A stretch of DNA of 5,435 nucleotides from an uncultured Spirochaetales bacterium (GTDB taxonomy: Bacteria; UBP6; UBA1177), in assembly GCA_902780365.1 (NCBI GenBank), contig CACZFE010000126.1, positions 1 through 5,435 of the forward strand, written 5' to 3'. This document shows, piece after piece, positions 1 to 5,435 of the stretch. The first letter of the stretch is position 1. Every line of letters begins with the position of its first letter. The notes under the pieces are model-generated. The model was not told the origin of the DNA and did no database searches. It saw only the letters and a program-made list of their open reading frames with translations. A program made the translations under genes and the position numbers.

Positions 1-564
1 ACTCCCCGGAGCAATGTCGGGGATATCCTTGTTGTTACTGCCTTCTTTCACTCTCCAGACGTATGTGGTTCCAAGAACTTTCACATGGGAAACATTCCAC
101 GGAAACACTCCGTCCGTGATTGTGTAATCACCCGCTTCATTGAAAAGATGATCGATCGAGGACTGAGGCTGAATTTCTATGGAAACAGGATCGCCGCCTT
201 CCTTGGATATCAGGACTTTTCTCGGGAAATTCTCCGCATTGTCAATTGTGAGAACAGCGTTTACCGGAAAAAGAATCTTTCTGCGGCTGAATTCCGCGCC
301 GGCAATCGCAAGTTTCTCTTTGTTCGGCTCGGAAGAGGGCTTATAGCCTTCTATAACCACAGAATACTGTTCCTTTTCCTTACTTTTAGGAACTGTAAGC
401 ACAGGTAAATTCCAATAACCGTCACGGATATCAACTCTGTACTGTTCCCCTCTTTCCTCTCCGCGGTTGTAGTTTATTGTGAGTTTTATCATCGTCGCGG
501 AAATAGAAAAAGGCACGCAAAAAAACATTGAAGCTATAAAAAGCACTGTAAAAAATCTTTTCAC
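1..564 (-). CDS. Secreted protein with a cupredoxin-like module, partial (C-terminus beyond left edge)
   Basis: I do not recognise a named family. The reading frame opens at GTG (564-562) and stays open for 188 codons to the window edge, so the C-terminus is missing. Residues 1-23 form a signal peptide: KR, a hydrophobic stretch, then a likely signal peptidase I site after SISA. Cys16 lies inside the stretch without a convincing lipobox, so a lipoprotein is less likely. Residues about 88-164 follow the order of a cupredoxin fold: an 'AxAEF' strand, 'FPVNAVLTIDN', a strand at 'FPRKVLIS', then 'FNEAGDYTI' and a closing 'HVKVLG' strand. The copper ligands are missing: the usual His is Arg115 and there is no Cys after Tyr147, so metal binding is unlikely. 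The N-terminal half (24-87) is beta-rich and unassigned. The start lies one base after the stop of the TPR gene, with AAGGAG six bases upstream, which implies translational coupling. The role is unknown; the protein is probably periplasmic or exported. Confidence 0.8.
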   Translation of the reverse strand, partial: MKRFFTVLFIASMFFCVPFSISATMIKLTINYNRGEERGEQYRVDIRDGYWNLPVLTVPKSKEKEQYSVVIEGYKPSSEPNKEKLAIAGAEFSRRKILFPVNAVLTIDNAENFPRKVLISKEGGDPVSIEIQPQSSIDHLFNEAGDYTITDGVFPWNVSHVKVLGTTYVWRVKEGSNNKDIPDIAPGS

Positions 565-565
565 C

Positions 566-2206
566 TTACTCTCCTTTCTTTTCAGGAATAGCAGCTTTGA
601 TCTCTTTAAGGAAAATTGAATTCGGATAACTTTCGACAAGCTCTTCAAGAAGCTGGACAGCACTTACAAAATCTTCAATCGAGATATAGAATTCCAATTC
701 GTCAAGTCTTTCCTGAGGCGGCTCGGCAGATTCGTCAAAAGCAGCTTCTCCGAATGATTTCTGTTCTTCCTCCTGCGGCTTCTCCTCAGGTTCATCCTTG
801 ATTTCATCCAAAGAAGCAGCCTGTTCTTCTCCGTCCATATCCTCAAGATTCGGAATACCGCTGAAAACTCCGCCTTCGCTTCCGGATTCAGGATTGATAA
901 AATCGTTTTCATGTTCTGAAATCAGCTGTTTGCGTGATGTTATCCTGACATCGTCGTTCCCGAGCATGTCTTCCGCATCACCAAGAAGATCGCGCGCCTC
1001 TGCGGTTTTGCCTTCAGAAACTTTGAGATCGACAAGCGCGAGAAGCAGTTCCCCGGCTTCTTCGACCTTGCCCTGCTCGATATTCGCCTCGATCAGAACA
1101 TCGTATGCTTCATCGGATGTTTCCCAGTTTTCAGCCGATTTAACCTTCTCGATAGCCTTGTCGAACAATTTGTACGAAAGGAACGAGCGGGCTTCCTTGA
1201 CAGCTGAACGAACCGAAACCTTATGCGGTTTTTCCTCGTTTCCGGCATTCGGATCAATGTCAATGATTAAATCGTCCTTGCCTGCTTCACGGGTTGAATC
1301 TTTGATTTTGTCAGAGATAATATCGCGAAGTTTGGCATTTTCATTGAGGATGAGAAGAGCTTCTCTGTCATCCGGGTCAAGCTCGAGTATCCTGCGGTAC
1401 ATCTCGTCGCGTTCCGCATAATTCTTGTGTTTCGTATAAACGACCGCAATCTGCTTGTAAATCGCGATAAGTTTCTGTGTCTCGCCAAGTTTGTCGAAAA
1501 CAAAAGCAAGCTTTTCAAGAAATTCTATCGTGTCAGGATTGTCGACTACAAGTTTCTGAAGAACTATCAGAGCGTTGGAATAACTTCCTTTCTTGAGATA
1601 AAAATTGACGAGAGTCTTTCCGATTTCGGCATCGTTGCCGGTAGCCGTGTAGAGAAGCTTCAGCACAGAAACATACTCGTTGACACGGTCAGTGTTTTTA
1701 AGCGATTCCGCAAGCGGGACAAGCAGCTTTTCGGCATCATGATTCATTCCTTCACCGATAAGCATATTCGCAAGTTTCACCGTAAGATTGATGTTGCCCG
1801 GATAAAGTTCGAGCATTTTGCGAAGAATGTTGATCGCCGCAATTTTATTGCCGTTTTTCACATAATAATTGACTGCCGTGTTATAACGCATAGCGGCATC
1901 CTTGATAAGCCCGCTCTGTTTGTCGTAATCAGCAAGCAGAACATTGATCTTGCCGTGTTCAGGGCTGAGAAGAAGAGCCTGTTTCAAAACTGCCTTTGCT
2001 TTGTTGAGAAAGCCCTTTTTCTCAAAGATCACCGCCACTTTTTCGTAAGTTTCTATGGCTTTAGTCTCTCTCCCGGCTCTTGCATAAAGCTCTGCCAGAC
2101 GGACATAAGCTCTGTCATCCTCAGGATTTTTCCTTATCAGTTCTTCAAACTGCTCTATTTCAGAAACCGCTTTTTTGCCGAGAAAGAATTTATTGTTGTT
2201 AGCCAA
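566..2206 (-). CDS. Tetratricopeptide-repeat protein, 546 residues, TTG start
   Basis: This is a helical-repeat scaffold of unknown partner. There is no signal peptide or membrane segment, so it is probably cytoplasmic. TPR helices are clear in the first half: residues about 30-63 ('AYVRLAELYARAGR..KAIETYEKV'), 64-98 ('KKGFLNKAKAVLKQALLLSP'), 102-136, 137-170, 175-225 and 225-280 ('RRILELDPDD'). A second helical block at about 330-412 has further TPR-like pairs ('EARSFLSYKLFDKAIEKV', 'EEAGELLLALVDLKVSEGK'). Residues about 435-497 are acidic, low-complexity and probably disordered. A final helical pair at 500-529 ('LDELEFYISIEDFVSAVQLLEELVESYP') repeats the TPR pattern. The start is TTG at 2206-2204, with AGGTG five bases upstream. 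No in-frame ATG occurs until residue 106, so TTG is the only sensible choice. It lies 21 bases after efp and one base before the secreted-protein gene. Large TPR proteins of this style are common in deltaproteobacteria-like genomes, from general knowledge; assembly or motility scaffolding would be only a guess. Confidence 0.9.
   Translation of the reverse strand: MANNNKFFLGKKAVSEIEQFEELIRKNPEDDRAYVRLAELYARAGRETKAIETYEKVAVIFEKKGFLNKAKAVLKQALLLSPEHGKINVLLADYDKQSGLIKDAAMRYNTAVNYYVKNGNKIAAINILRKMLELYPGNINLTVKLANMLIGEGMNHDAEKLLVPLAESLKNTDRVNEYVSVLKLLYTATGNDAEIGKTLVNFYLKKGSYSNALIVLQKLVVDNPDTIEFLEKLAFVFDKLGETQKLIAIYKQIAVVYTKHKNYAERDEMYRRILELDPDDREALLILNENAKLRDIISDKIKDSTREAGKDDLIIDIDPNAGNEEKPHKVSVRSAVKEARSFLSYKLFDKAIEKVKSAENWETSDEAYDVLIEANIEQGKVEEAGELLLALVDLKVSEGKTAEARDLLGDAEDMLGNDDVRITSRKQLISEHENDFINPESGSEGGVFSGIPNLEDMDGEEQAASLDEIKDEPEEKPQEEEQKSFGEAAFDESAEPPQERLDELEFYISIEDFVSAVQLLEELVESYPNSIFLKEIKAAIPEKKGE
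571..576 (-). promoter_or_regulatory. Ribosome binding site for the GTG-started secreted protein
   Basis: AAGGAG on the minus strand lies inside the last codons of the TPR gene, six bases before GTG at 564-562. It decides this start: the TAA of the upstream gene (568-566) sits between the site and the start, and the encoded product then begins directly with a signal peptide. Confidence 0.75.
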
Positions 2207-2211
2207 TGTTG

Positions 2212-2216
2212 CACCT
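2212..2216 (-). promoter_or_regulatory. Ribosome binding site supporting the TTG start of the TPR gene
   Basis: AGGTG on the minus strand sits five bases before TTG at 2206-2204, in the 21-base gap after efp. No ATG or GTG in this frame lies between the efp stop and the first TPR helices, so the site supports TTG as the initiation codon. Confidence 0.6.
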
Positions 2217-2227
2217 ATTTTTTTAAA

Positions 2228-2791
2228 TTATTTTTTCACTCTTTCAATGTATGTGAACTCTTCAGTGCTGATCTTGATAACGTCACCGTTGGAAATGAAA
2301 AGCGGAACCATGACCTGACCGCCGGTAGAAACTTTCGCGGGTTTGTATGAAGTCGTTACCGTATCACCTTTGAAGCCGGGCTCAGTGTCGGTAACTTCGA
2401 GTTCGATGAACTGCGGAAGCTGGACGGAAATAGGCGAACCGTTGTAGAACTGAACAGTAACCTGAGTGTTTTCCGGCATATACGGAATTACGTCCTCGAT
2501 AACCTTTTCGTCAATCGGAAGCTGTTCAAAAGATTCGTTGTCCATAAAAATGTAGTGATCGCCGTCCTGATAAAGGTATTCCATGTTCTTTTCCTCAAGG
2601 TCGGGGCTGTCAACACGCTCACCTGAAAGGAAAGTGTACTCTGCGATCGAACCGTTAAGAACGTTTCTGAGTTTAGTCTTGATAACAGCTCTTCTTTTCT
2701 GCTGAATGTGCTGCATCTCAACGATCTGGTAGGGAATTCCCTCCATCTCAATCTTTAAACCTCTTCTGAATTCCGAAGTTTGAATAGCCAT
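2228..2791 (-). CDS. efp: Translation elongation factor P
   Basis: EF-P binds the ribosome between the P and E sites and relieves stalling at polyproline stretches. The 187-residue product has the normal family length and all three domains: an N-terminal KOW-like barrel (about 1-63), a central OB domain (about 64-127, with 'NMEYLYQDGDHYIFMDNESFEQ') and a C-terminal OB domain (about 128-186). The C-terminal family signature is intact from Lys150: KPA, then Gly158, then VPLF and NGD. The odd point is the loop that reaches the P-site tRNA. The common PGKG is replaced by Q30-Q31-K32-R33-R34, one residue shorter than in E. coli or B. subtilis. Lys32 aligns with the lysine modified in E. coli (Lys34). 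No EpmA, EpmB or EarP gene is in the window. The ATG at 2791-2789 has AGGAGA upstream (2802-2797). It is the first gene of the minus-strand operon. Confidence 0.97.
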   Translation of the reverse strand: MAIQTSEFRRGLKIEMEGIPYQIVEMQHIQQKRRAVIKTKLRNVLNGSIAEYTFLSGERVDSPDLEEKNMEYLYQDGDHYIFMDNESFEQLPIDEKVIEDVIPYMPENTQVTVQFYNGSPISVQLPQFIELEVTDTEPGFKGDTVTTSYKPAKVSTGGQVMVPLFISNGDVIKISTEEFTYIERVKK

Positions 2792-2845
2792 AATTTTCTC
2801 CTATAAAATAAAAAATGATGAACACCGTCCACAAAAAGCCGCGGA

Positions 2846-2874
2846 ATCCTACTTATCAAGCACTTTATTGTCAA
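2846..2874 (-). promoter_or_regulatory. Sigma-70-type promoter for the efp operon
   Basis: On the minus strand a perfect -35 hexamer TTGACA (2874-2869) is followed by a 17-base spacer and the -10 hexamer TAGGAT (2851-2846), which matches TATAAT at four of six positions, including the key first two bases and the last. The predicted transcript starts near 2839, giving a leader of about 48 bases before the efp ATG. I see no riboswitch or attenuator in that short leader. Confidence 0.6.
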
Positions 2875-2940
2875 GTTTTACCAGATTTTAGAAAAACAGA
2901 CGGGGTTTCCGGCTTTTTTTTCTACACAGTCAAAAAAATA

Positions 2941-2968
2941 TTGATGTTAATAGTTTTTTTACTACTAT
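2941..2968 (+). promoter_or_regulatory. Possible promoter of the Hsp70 gene
   Basis: TTGATG (2941-2946) and TACTAT (2963-2968) are separated by 16 bases and match the -35 and -10 consensus at four of six positions each. Transcription would start near 2975, leaving a leader of about 29 bases that contains the ribosome binding site. The match is moderate and the region is AT-rich, so it could be chance. An alternative or heat-shock sigma factor promoter cannot be excluded. Confidence 0.35.
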
Positions 2969-2993
2969 ACCCGCGATGTTGGTATTTTATAAA

Positions 2994-2998
2994 AGAGG
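2994..2998 (+). promoter_or_regulatory. Ribosome binding site fixing the Hsp70 start at 3004
   Basis: AGAGG followed by five A residues leads directly to ATG at 3004. The product then begins 'MTVIGIDLGTTNS', exactly where Hsp70 proteins normally begin. This rules out the ATG at 2815, which would add 63 residues with no family resemblance. Confidence 0.8.
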
Positions 2999-3003
2999 AA
3001 AAA

Positions 3004-4902
3004 ATGACAGTTATCGGAATCGACCTTGGCACGACCAATTCATGCGTCGCGGTTATAAAAAACGGCAAACCCGAAGTCGTCAAGGATGACGGAGGCAAAG
3101 CGACAATACCTTCGATCGTCAGTTTCGTCAAAAACGACCTTACCGGTGAAATCGGCAAAATAGTCGGCAATCAGGCATACCAGCAGATGCTGACCAACGC
3201 CGAAAACACTGTCTATTGCATCAAAAGACTCGTAGGGCACGATTTCAAAAGTGCATCTATCAGCCACATTCTGCCGACACTTCCCTACAAAGTCATTCCA
3301 GGTCAGCAGGGAAACGGGCTTGAAATATACATTCCGGCTCTCGGCAAAAATTTCTCGACCGAGGAGATCTCTTCATACATCCTGACAGAACTCCGCAGCA
3401 CTGCCGAAAAATATACAGGCGAAACAATAACAAAAGCCGTAATCACCGTTCCTGCTTACTTCAACAACAAGCAGCGCCAGGCAACAAAAGATGCTGCTAT
3501 GATAGCCGGAATAGAAGTCCTGAGAATCATCAACGAACCGACTGCGGCTGCTCTGGCCTACGGTTTCTCAAAATCATTCTCGGAAGAAAAACTTCTCGCG
3601 GTATTTGATTTCGGCGGAGGAACATTCGACATCACGCTGATGGAAGTCTCTCAGGACACATTCAATGTAGTTGCAACAGCAGGAAACACTTTCCTTGGCG
3701 GAGAAGACATCACGAACGCACTTCTTGATTACATGATCGACGACCTTGCGGCAAGATACAACCTGACGGAAATTGATGACCAGCTTATCATCCAGAGACT
3801 TCGCGACTATGCCGAAACGGCAAAGAAAAACCTCACTATACAGACCAGTGTAACGGTCGAGATACCGTATCTCAAGGAAATCAACGGCTCTTTTATCCAC
3901 TATAAAGCGGAAATCACCCGAGAGAAACTTGAAGAACTCGCGATGCCCTTCATCCAGAAAGCGATAAACACTTTCGACAAGACTTTGCAGGAAGTCCAGC
4001 TTACCCCCGGCGACCTTTCCGGAATCATTCTGATCGGCGGTCAGACAAGGATGCCGCTTCTGCAGAACGAGCTTGCTGCATTCTGTCCGGGCGTACAGAT
4101 TCTGAAGAACATCAACCCTGACGAAACTGTCGCCATCGGTGCAGCCCTTCAGGCAAAACTGATCGAAGACGAGTCCGGAGGAGAGGACAACGGAATGCTT
4201 CTTCTTGATGTCACCCCGCACAACCTCGGAATCGCTGTCGGAAAAGACATGTTCTACACGCTTATTCAGAAAAATTCTACTGTTCCGACATCTGTTGACG
4301 ATATTTTCGTAACATCGCGCGACAATCAGGAAAAGGCAAAGATCCTGCTGCTCCAGGGCGATTCGCTCGTAGCTTCGGAAAACGAAATTCTGGGTGAGTT
4401 CGAGCTTGACGGCCTTCGTCCGGCAAAACGCGGTGAAGTCAAAATAAGAGTCACATACGAAATCGATATCAACGGTATCGTCACAGTTCAGGCAATGGAT
4501 ATGGACACGGGAATTTCCCAGCGCATCACTGTTGCTTCAACCGGCAACATGACAAAAGAGGAACTCCAGAAAAAAATCGAGGAGAACTCCGATTATTACC
4601 TCGATCTGGCTGAAAAAACCATGGTCGAGGAAATAGTTCAGAGCATCGAAAACTATCTCTTTGAACTCGAGACAATGAAGCCGAAACTTTACCAGATTTT
4701 CGCGAACTCAAAAATCGGCAACGACAAAATGGAAAAAATGGAAGCACTCATTGCCGGAACAAAATCCTACATAAAAGGCGACAAACTCGAACTCGAAAAG
4801 CTTCAGGACATCGAGACTAAACTCGACATCCTCAAAAATACCTACAGAAACCTTATCGACCATTCCGACGAAACAGTCGCTCCTGACGGCGGACTGTTCT
4901 AA
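3004..4902 (+). CDS. Hsp70/DnaK-family molecular chaperone, divergent in its peptide-binding domain
   Basis: This is an ATP-driven cytosolic chaperone of 632 residues, close to the usual DnaK length. The nucleotide-binding domain (about 1-395) is intact: phosphate loop 'GIDLGTTNS' (5-13), Lys74 in 'IKRLVG', the 'VPAYFNNKQRQATKDA' segment, 'INEPTAAALAYG', 'FDFGGGTFDIT' (201-211, Thr207 matching E. coli Thr199) and 'LIGGQTRMP' (343-351). The hydrophobic linker is M398-LLL-D402. The beta substrate domain (about 402-515) and the helical lid (about 516-625) follow. By hand alignment the peptide-cleft residues differ from E. coli DnaK: Met404 is Gly413, Ala429 is Ser438, Val436 is Ala445, and the linker residue Asp388 is Gly397. 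The C-terminus ends 'DGGLF' and lacks the acidic EEVxDKK tail. No grpE or dnaJ lies within the window. It is therefore either a specialised Hsp70 paralogue or a divergent main DnaK; the window cannot decide, so no symbol is given. Confidence 0.95.
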   Translation: MTVIGIDLGTTNSCVAVIKNGKPEVVKDDGGKATIPSIVSFVKNDLTGEIGKIVGNQAYQQMLTNAENTVYCIKRLVGHDFKSASISHILPTLPYKVIPGQQGNGLEIYIPALGKNFSTEEISSYILTELRSTAEKYTGETITKAVITVPAYFNNKQRQATKDAAMIAGIEVLRIINEPTAAALAYGFSKSFSEEKLLAVFDFGGGTFDITLMEVSQDTFNVVATAGNTFLGGEDITNALLDYMIDDLAARYNLTEIDDQLIIQRLRDYAETAKKNLTIQTSVTVEIPYLKEINGSFIHYKAEITREKLEELAMPFIQKAINTFDKTLQEVQLTPGDLSGIILIGGQTRMPLLQNELAAFCPGVQILKNINPDETVAIGAALQAKLIEDESGGEDNGMLLLDVTPHNLGIAVGKDMFYTLIQKNSTVPTSVDDIFVTSRDNQEKAKILLLQGDSLVASENEILGEFELDGLRPAKRGEVKIRVTYEIDINGIVTVQAMDMDTGISQRITVASTGNMTKEELQKKIEENSDYYLDLAEKTMVEEIVQSIENYLFELETMKPKLYQIFANSKIGNDKMEKMEALIAGTKSYIKGDKLELEKLQDIETKLDILKNTYRNLIDHSDETVAPDGGLF

Positions 4903-4915
4903 ATTATCTAAATTA
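4903..4915. other. Very short gap between converging Hsp70 and thiI genes
   Basis: Only 13 AT-rich bases separate the two stop codons. AATTATC (4902-4908) and GATAATT (4925-4931) can pair across the gap with a 16-base loop, but the stem is seven base pairs, almost all A-T, so it is a poor intrinsic terminator. Transcripts from the two genes probably overlap at their 3' ends. Confidence 0.5.
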
Positions 4916-5435
4916 TTAAATCTCGATAATTCTAAGATTTTTCAGAGATTCTTCCAGAAGATCAAAAATTTCGGGTTCAAGTTTCTTTTCTTCAGCCAGG
5001 ACTCTGTCGAGTTTTCCCTTTATTATCGGAGACTTAGGCAGAAAAGCGGTGCAGCTGTCAGGGCAGTTTCTGATCGATATCGGGAATGCGCCGATTTTTT
5101 CCGAAATTTTTATAGTGTCGTTTTTGTCATAAGTTATGAGCGGTCTGATGACCGGCATCGTCTTGACGGCGTCGTTGATGCAGGTGAGGTTTTCTATCGT
5201 CTGGCTTGCGACCTGCGAAAGAGATTCTCCGGTGATCAGCGCCTGATAGCCGTTTTCGGTCGCTATCCTCTCGGCGATCTTGAACATCATTCTTCTGAAA
5301 AGGATCGTGCGGTAACCTTCGAAACACCTTGCGCGGATGAGGAGCTGGATGTCGATGAGCGGCGCGATGTAAAGTTTTGTCGAAACTCCCTGATATTTTT
5401 TGAGATGACGTGCCAGATCCTCAAGTTTTTTCATA
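4916..5435 (-). CDS. thiI: tRNA 4-thiouridine synthase ThiI, C-terminal part (N-terminus beyond right edge)
   Basis: ThiI adenylates uridine 8 of tRNA and transfers sulfur to make 4-thiouridine; in some bacteria it also supports thiamine thiazole synthesis. Only about the last 172 residues are here. They carry the end of the PP-loop AANH domain: 'RTILFRRMMFKIAERIA', the hallmark 'TGESLSQVASQTIENL' (69-83 of the fragment), 'VIRPLITYDK' and 'IGAFPISIRNCPDSCTAFLPKSP'. Cys128 of the fragment, in 'DSC', aligns with the catalytic Cys344 of E. coli ThiI; the preceding Ser127 is often Cys in Gram-positive homologues (DCC). The protein ends about 44 residues after that cysteine, so there is no C-terminal rhodanese domain. 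This is the shorter form, which takes sulfur from a separate cysteine desulfurase. The ATG at 5434-5432 is internal, because family homology normally continues upstream into the THUMP domain and the SGGxDS motif. Confidence 0.93.
   Translation of the reverse strand, partial: MKKLEDLARHLKKYQGVSTKLYIAPLIDIQLLIRARCFEGYRTILFRRMMFKIAERIATENGYQALITGESLSQVASQTIENLTCINDAVKTMPVIRPLITYDKNDTIKISEKIGAFPISIRNCPDSCTAFLPKSPIIKGKLDRVLAEEKKLEPEIFDLLEESLKNLRIIEI

Larger units (their letters stand above)
2792..3003. other. Divergent intergenic region between efp and the Hsp70 gene
   Basis: This 212-base, AT-rich spacer holds promoter-like hexamers facing each way: a strong set toward efp and a weaker set toward the chaperone. 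Runs of A and T occur near 2916-2922, 2932-2938 and 2954-2960. I looked for a CIRCE heat-shock operator (TTAGCACTC with its inverted partner) and found none. An open frame from 2815 runs into the chaperone, but it does not look like protein (see rejected items). Confidence 0.7.

Noticed and set aside
798..1421. Open frame of 207 codons on the plus strand opposite the TPR gene
   Set aside because: It is a Ser/Arg-rich product typical of the reverse complement of a Glu/Ala/Leu-rich helical gene; no family or ribosome binding site supports it.
566..2206. EF-P dependence of its operon neighbours through polyproline stretches
   Set aside because: No run of three prolines occurs in the visible products; the TPR protein has only a PP pair near residue 497, so no direct link can be argued.
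2207..2230. Possible read-through fusion of EF-P with the TPR protein, since both are in the same frame and separated by a single TAA
   Set aside because: The shared frame has a one-in-three chance of occurring, the 21-base gap holds its own ribosome binding site, and no recoding signal is visible. EF-P ends at its normal family length.
1427..2350. Long open frame (307 codons) on the plus strand opposite the TPR and efp genes
   Set aside because: It is antisense to two well-supported genes, crosses their boundary, and encodes a Phe/Arg/Lys-rich sequence of no recognisable family, as expected for a shadow frame.
2899..2920. GC-rich patch followed by a T run (CGG, CCGGC, then T's) as a terminator
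   Set aside because: Only about three base pairs can form, and no gene on the plus strand ends before it.
2815..3003. N-terminal extension of the Hsp70 reading frame by 63 codons from an ATG at 2815
   Set aside because: The extension has no Hsp70 homology, spans both candidate promoters, and lacks a ribosome binding site, whereas ATG 3004 has AGAGG and the canonical Hsp70 N-terminus.
3574..4221. Open frame of 215 codons on the minus strand inside the Hsp70 gene
   Set aside because: It lies entirely antisense to conserved Hsp70 motifs, and its product has no recognisable domain.
4902..4931. Inverted repeat AATTATC/GATAATT as a bidirectional terminator
   Set aside because: The stem is short and almost all A-T, with a 16-base loop, so it would be unstable; it may be chance in an AT-rich stretch.

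Overview
The window comes from an ordinary bacterial chromosome. It is densely coding on both strands, has moderate GC, and has Shine-Dalgarno sites before its genes and sigma-70-like promoter hexamers. No IS, phage, CRISPR, tRNA or rRNA signature is visible. The lineage cannot be fixed from sequence alone. The non-PGKG loop of elongation factor P, the large TPR protein in the style of deltaproteobacteria-like genomes, and a ThiI that ends without a rhodanese domain suggest a bacterium outside the classical Enterobacteria/Bacillus models, but this is an impression and not a placement.

Layout: positions 1-2791 hold a three-gene, minus-strand cluster read right to left: efp (elongation factor P), a 546-residue TPR-repeat protein beginning at a TTG codon, and a secreted protein beginning at GTG that runs off the left edge. 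The gaps are 21 bases (efp to TPR) and 1 base (TPR to secreted protein), so this is very likely one operon. A good promoter (TTGACA, 17-base spacer, TAGGAT) lies upstream of efp. Positions 2792-3003 are a divergent intergenic region with that promoter and a weaker one facing right. Positions 3004-4902 encode a 632-residue Hsp70/DnaK-family chaperone with an intact ATPase domain but an altered peptide-binding pocket. It has no grpE or dnaJ beside it in the window. From 4916 to the right edge, converging on the chaperone with a gap of only 13 bases, is the C-terminal part of a ThiI-type tRNA 4-thiouridine synthase.

The genes are mainly housekeeping: translation elongation (EF-P), tRNA thiolation (ThiI) and protein folding (Hsp70). 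The TPR protein and the secreted protein behind efp are the uncharacterised part. The secreted protein carries what looks like a cupredoxin-type beta-sandwich that lacks the copper ligands. The points most worth a second look are the EF-P loop, the substitutions in the Hsp70 pocket and linker, and the TPR/secreted-protein pair. I see no clear evidence of a new multi-gene system.
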